Part shown: positions 61,925 through 64,000 of the stretch, in pieces | Layout: each line of letters begins with the position of its first letter | Numbering within the stretch: the first letter of the stretch is position 1 | From: Maribellus sp. YY47 | GTDB lineage: Bacteria; Bacteroidota; Bacteroidia; Bacteroidales; Prolixibacteraceae | Assembly (NCBI RefSeq): GCF_023111095.1 | Contig: NZ_JALGYW010000011.1 | Span: forward strand, 111,286 to 175,285 | DNA length: 64,000 bases | Reading direction: 5' to 3' | The notes under the pieces: generated by a model | The model's input: only the letters and a program-made list of their open reading frames with translations | What the model was told of the DNA's origin: nothing | The model's database searches: none | Program-made: the position numbers and the translations under genes

Positions 61925-63469
61925 ATGTCACTAAGAAGCAACGTACTTGATCTTCGCAAAAGAAAGAGTGAAGTACAAAAAGGTGGTGGAGATAAAGCCA
62001 TTGAAAAGCAAGCCGCAATGGGGAAACTCACTGCCCGGGAACGAATCCTTGCCCTGCTTGACAAAAACTCATTTCACGAATACGATCTGTTTGTTGAACA
62101 CGCAGCCAAAGATTTTGGCATGGAAGGCAAAACCTTGCACGGAGACGGTGTAATCATTGGAACAGGAACTATTTACAATAAACCGGTTTGTATTTTTGCT
62201 CAGGACTTCACCGTTGCTGGTGGATCTTTGGGATTGATGCATGCCCGTAAAATTACCAAGATTATGGACCACGCTCTGAAAATGAGGGTTCCGTTGATTG
62301 GGATTAATGACTCGGGTGGTGCACGTATTCAGGAAGGTGTGAATTCACTTGCAGGTTACGGAGAAATCTTTTTCCGCAATACCTTGGCGTCTGGTGTAAT
62401 TCCGCAACTTTCGGTTATTCTTGGTCCGTGTGCCGGTGGAGCTGTATACTCTCCTGCCCTCACCGACTTTGTTTTCGTGGTTGAAAATATCTCAAAAATG
62501 TTTATTACCGGTCCTTCGGTAATCAAGTCGGTACTTGGCGAAGAAATCTCGATGGAAGAACTCGGTGGTGCAAAAGTACATGCAGAGATTACCGGTAATG
62601 CTCATTTTTATGCAGAAACAGAAATGGAATGCTTCGAGCAAATCAAAACACTGATTAGCTACATTCCGAGAAGTAACCTGAAAAAAGCGTTGGCGCACAA
62701 GCCAAAAGCTCCGTTAAAAGGTACAAACATTGACGACATTGTTCCTGCAGATCCCAGGATTCCCTACGATATGCGCGAATTGATCAAAAGCGTTACCGAC
62801 GGTTCTGAATTTTTCGAAATCATGGAAGGATTCGCACCCAATATCATTATCGGTTTTGGTAGAATGGATGGCGAAACAGTAGGTTTTGTTGCCAACCAGC
62901 CCATGGTTTTGGCAGGTGTACTCGATTGCGACAGCTCTGACAAAGCCGCCCGTTTTATCCGCTATTGTGATGCGTTCAATATTCCGATCGTAACGCTGGA
63001 AGACCTACCTGGCTATCTGCCCGGAGTTGACCAGGAACATGCCGGAGTAATCCGTCACGGAGCAAAAATCCTTTATGCATATAGCGAAGCTACTGTTCCG
63101 AAAATCACCGTTATTGTTCGCAAAGCATACGGTGGAGGCTACATTGCAATGAACTCGCGCCACCTGCGTGCCGACTTTGTATTCGCATGGCCATCGGCAG
63201 AGATTGCGGTTATGGGACCTGAAGGGGCTGCCAACATCGTATTCCGGAAAGAAATCTCAGAAGCTGAAAACCCGGAAGAAATGCGCCAGTTAAAAATCCA
63301 GGAATACAAAGAGAAATTTGCGAATCCGTATGTTGCAGCGGCTCAGGGTTATATCGACGAAGTAATTGAGCCGGGAGAAACCCGTTCTCGTATTTTGCAC
63401 GCCTTGCAGGTTTCTGAAAACAAAACAGCTTCCATGCCTAACAAAAAGCATGGTATTCCACCGTTTTAA
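61925..63469 (+). CDS. Acyl-CoA carboxylase carboxyltransferase (beta) subunit
   Basis: The 514-residue protein has the carboxyltransferase fold with GKLTARERILALLDKNSFHE, the oxyanion-region GGAVYSPALTDF with DSGGARIQEG and the second half with PGYLPGVDQEHAGVIRHGA and KAYGGGYIAMNSRHLRADF. This family includes propionyl-CoA and methylmalonyl-CoA carboxylases and decarboxylases, which cannot be told apart here. The biotin carrier follows after 18 bases. A biotin carboxylase subunit is not in the window. With meaB upstream it suggests propionyl-CoA/methylmalonyl-CoA metabolism (inference). Confidence 0.92.
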   Translation: MSLRSNVLDLRKRKSEVQKGGGDKAIEKQAAMGKLTARERILALLDKNSFHEYDLFVEHAAKDFGMEGKTLHGDGVIIGTGTIYNKPVCIFAQDFTVAGGSLGLMHARKITKIMDHALKMRVPLIGINDSGGARIQEGVNSLAGYGEIFFRNTLASGVIPQLSVILGPCAGGAVYSPALTDFVFVVENISKMFITGPSVIKSVLGEEISMEELGGAKVHAEITGNAHFYAETEMECFEQIKTLISYIPRSNLKKALAHKPKAPLKGTNIDDIVPADPRIPYDMRELIKSVTDGSEFFEIMEGFAPNIIIGFGRMDGETVGFVANQPMVLAGVLDCDSSDKAARFIRYCDAFNIPIVTLEDLPGYLPGVDQEHAGVIRHGAKILYAYSEATVPKITVIVRKAYGGGYIAMNSRHLRADFVFAWPSAEIAVMGPEGAANIVFRKEISEAENPEEMRQLKIQEYKEKFANPYVAAAQGYIDEVIEPGETRSRILHALQVSENKTASMPNKKHGIPPF

Positions 63470-63487
63470 TCGTAAAAACCTGACTCA

Positions 63488-63811
63488 ATGGAAGATCAAA
63501 AAGAATTAAAAACCCTGATTATACAAGGTGCGGTTTATAAAACCACCTACACCAAGAAATTTGAAAACAGGGTAAATTACGAAACGCCAAACGAGAACCT
63601 GATTTACTCGTTTATTCCAGGTACAATCGTTGATATTTTTGTAAAACCGAAACAAAAGGTGAAAGAAGGTGAGACCCTTCTGCTGCTGGAGGCCATGAAA
63701 ATGGAAAACCAGGTACGCATGCCTTTCGACGGGACAATTGTAAAAATATACATAAAGAAAGACGAAATAATTCCGAAACGTCATTTGATGCTGGAAATCA
63801 AACCCGCGTAA
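63488..63811 (+). CDS. Biotin carboxyl carrier protein of an acyl-CoA carboxylase
   Basis: The 107-residue protein has a C-terminal biotinyl domain (about 35-107) with the biotinylation motif EAMKMEN (Lys71). The N-terminal about 30 residues link it to the complex. It carries biotin between a biotin carboxylase and the beta subunit encoded directly upstream. A terminator follows, and then the IS3-type element, so no further subunit gene is in the operon. Confidence 0.9.
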   Translation: MEDQKELKTLIIQGAVYKTTYTKKFENRVNYETPNENLIYSFIPGTIVDIFVKPKQKVKEGETLLLLEAMKMENQVRMPFDGTIVKIYIKKDEIIPKRHLMLEIKPA

Positions 63812-63833
63812 CCGGAATTTAAATCATAAAAAG

Positions 63834-63870
63834 AAGCCGTATAATTCATTTTGTACGGCTTTCTTTTTTA
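63834..63870 (+). terminator. Terminator after the carboxylase operon
   Basis: AAGCCGTA (63834-63841) and TACGGCTT (63854-63861) form a stem, followed by a T-rich tract to 63870. It lies 22 bases after the biotin carrier stop codon. Confidence 0.8.
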
Positions 63871-63877
63871 GTCCAAT

Positions 63878-64000
63878 TGTCTCGTCCTGAAATAGCGTTA
63901 CACAAAAAGTAGCGTTATGAAAGAAATCAATCATTCACAGTACGTTAAGCGTACACAGAAGGACTATTCGATGTCCTTTAAATTGCAAGTTGTCACTGAG
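63878..64000 (+). mobile_element. Left end of an IS3-type insertion sequence, cut by the window edge
   Basis: From about 63878 the sequence begins TGTCTCGTCCTGAAATAGCG, an end typical of IS3-family inverted repeats that start with TG. A small transposase frame follows at 63917. Only the left end is in the window, so the target duplication and right end cannot be checked. It lies directly after the carboxylase terminator and does not break a gene that I can see. Confidence 0.6.
63917..64000 (+). CDS. IS3-family transposase, first frame, N-terminal fragment
   Basis: The 28 codons visible from the ATG at 63917 encode a basic start with RTQKDYSMSFKLQVV, the usual beginning of the helix-turn-helix OrfA of IS3-type elements in Bacteroidota. 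The rest of the frame, including the helix-turn-helix and the downstream DDE frame, is outside the window. Confidence 0.7.
   Translation, partial: MKEINHSQYVKRTQKDYSMSFKLQVVTE

Noticed and set aside
1..64000. CRISPR arrays, tRNA or rRNA genes, or prophage modules
   Set aside because: No regularly spaced repeats, no cloverleaf with a TTCGAAT-like arm that I could support, and no phage structural or integrase gene was seen.

Overview
The window is a stretch of a Bacteroidota chromosome, most likely from the Marinilabiliales/Prolixibacteraceae side of the phylum (inference). The evidence is two SusC/SusD pairs with a DUF1735 lipoprotein, a gldB-like gene, a murF-alr fusion, promoters of the TTTG-N19-TAnnTTTG type, lipoproteins with acidic residues after the lipid cysteine, and almost no Shine-Dalgarno sequences. 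Most of the window is ordinary housekeeping. No tRNA, rRNA, CRISPR array or prophage was seen.

Layout. 1-5.2 kb holds the end of a UvrD/PcrA helicase, a DUF4290 gene with murA, an exported thioredoxin-like protein and grpE-dnaJ. 5.3-9.7 kb holds a Crp/Fnr regulator, a D-3-phosphoglycerate dehydrogenase and a transketolase. 9.9-15.5 kb is an accessory block: a VOC protein, two tandem paralogous exported proteins, an ECF sigma factor coupled to an unusual membrane-anchored beta-barrel protein, and two lipoproteins. 15.5-30.3 kb holds a FadL-like porin, lpdA, meaB, a DUF1573 protein, a histidine kinase/response regulator pair, a small TauE-like protein, rpmH, the PASTA-rluD-ddl operon, dnaB and a conserved exported protein.

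30.8-43.3 kb is a nutrient-uptake island on the minus strand. It contains two susC-susD operons whose long leaders share conserved blocks and a conserved hairpin, one DUF1735 lipoprotein, and a frameshifted gene remnant between the two operons. 43.6-63.8 kb is housekeeping again: a YjjG-like HAD phosphatase, rsmI, tdk, murF-alr, a second Crp/Fnr regulator, a DUF6051-like hydrolase, nadE, a gldB-like gene, a DUF1080 protein, phosphofructokinase, a glycosyltransferase-sigma-rsmG operon, tgt, an LptF/LptG permease, and an acyl-CoA carboxylase beta subunit with a biotin carrier. The last 120 bases are the left end of an IS3-type insertion sequence.

Most interesting points. (1) A GCAACC-N16-CATCT promoter occurs twice, back to back, between the ECF sigma operon and a lipoprotein gene, and a near copy (AATCT) lies about 40 kb away in front of a small exported protein. 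This suggests a small autoregulated regulon. (2) The sigma factor's partner looks like an anti-sigma/outer-membrane-barrel fusion. (3) The two susC leaders keep a hairpin and a possible leader peptide although the spacer next to them has diverged. (4) Three TGTTAA copies lie in helical phase in front of the two-component operon. (5) Several enzymes have altered key residues: MurA has Asp at the fosfomycin-target Cys, Tgt lacks its three zinc cysteines, and phosphofructokinase has Asn at the catalytic Asp.
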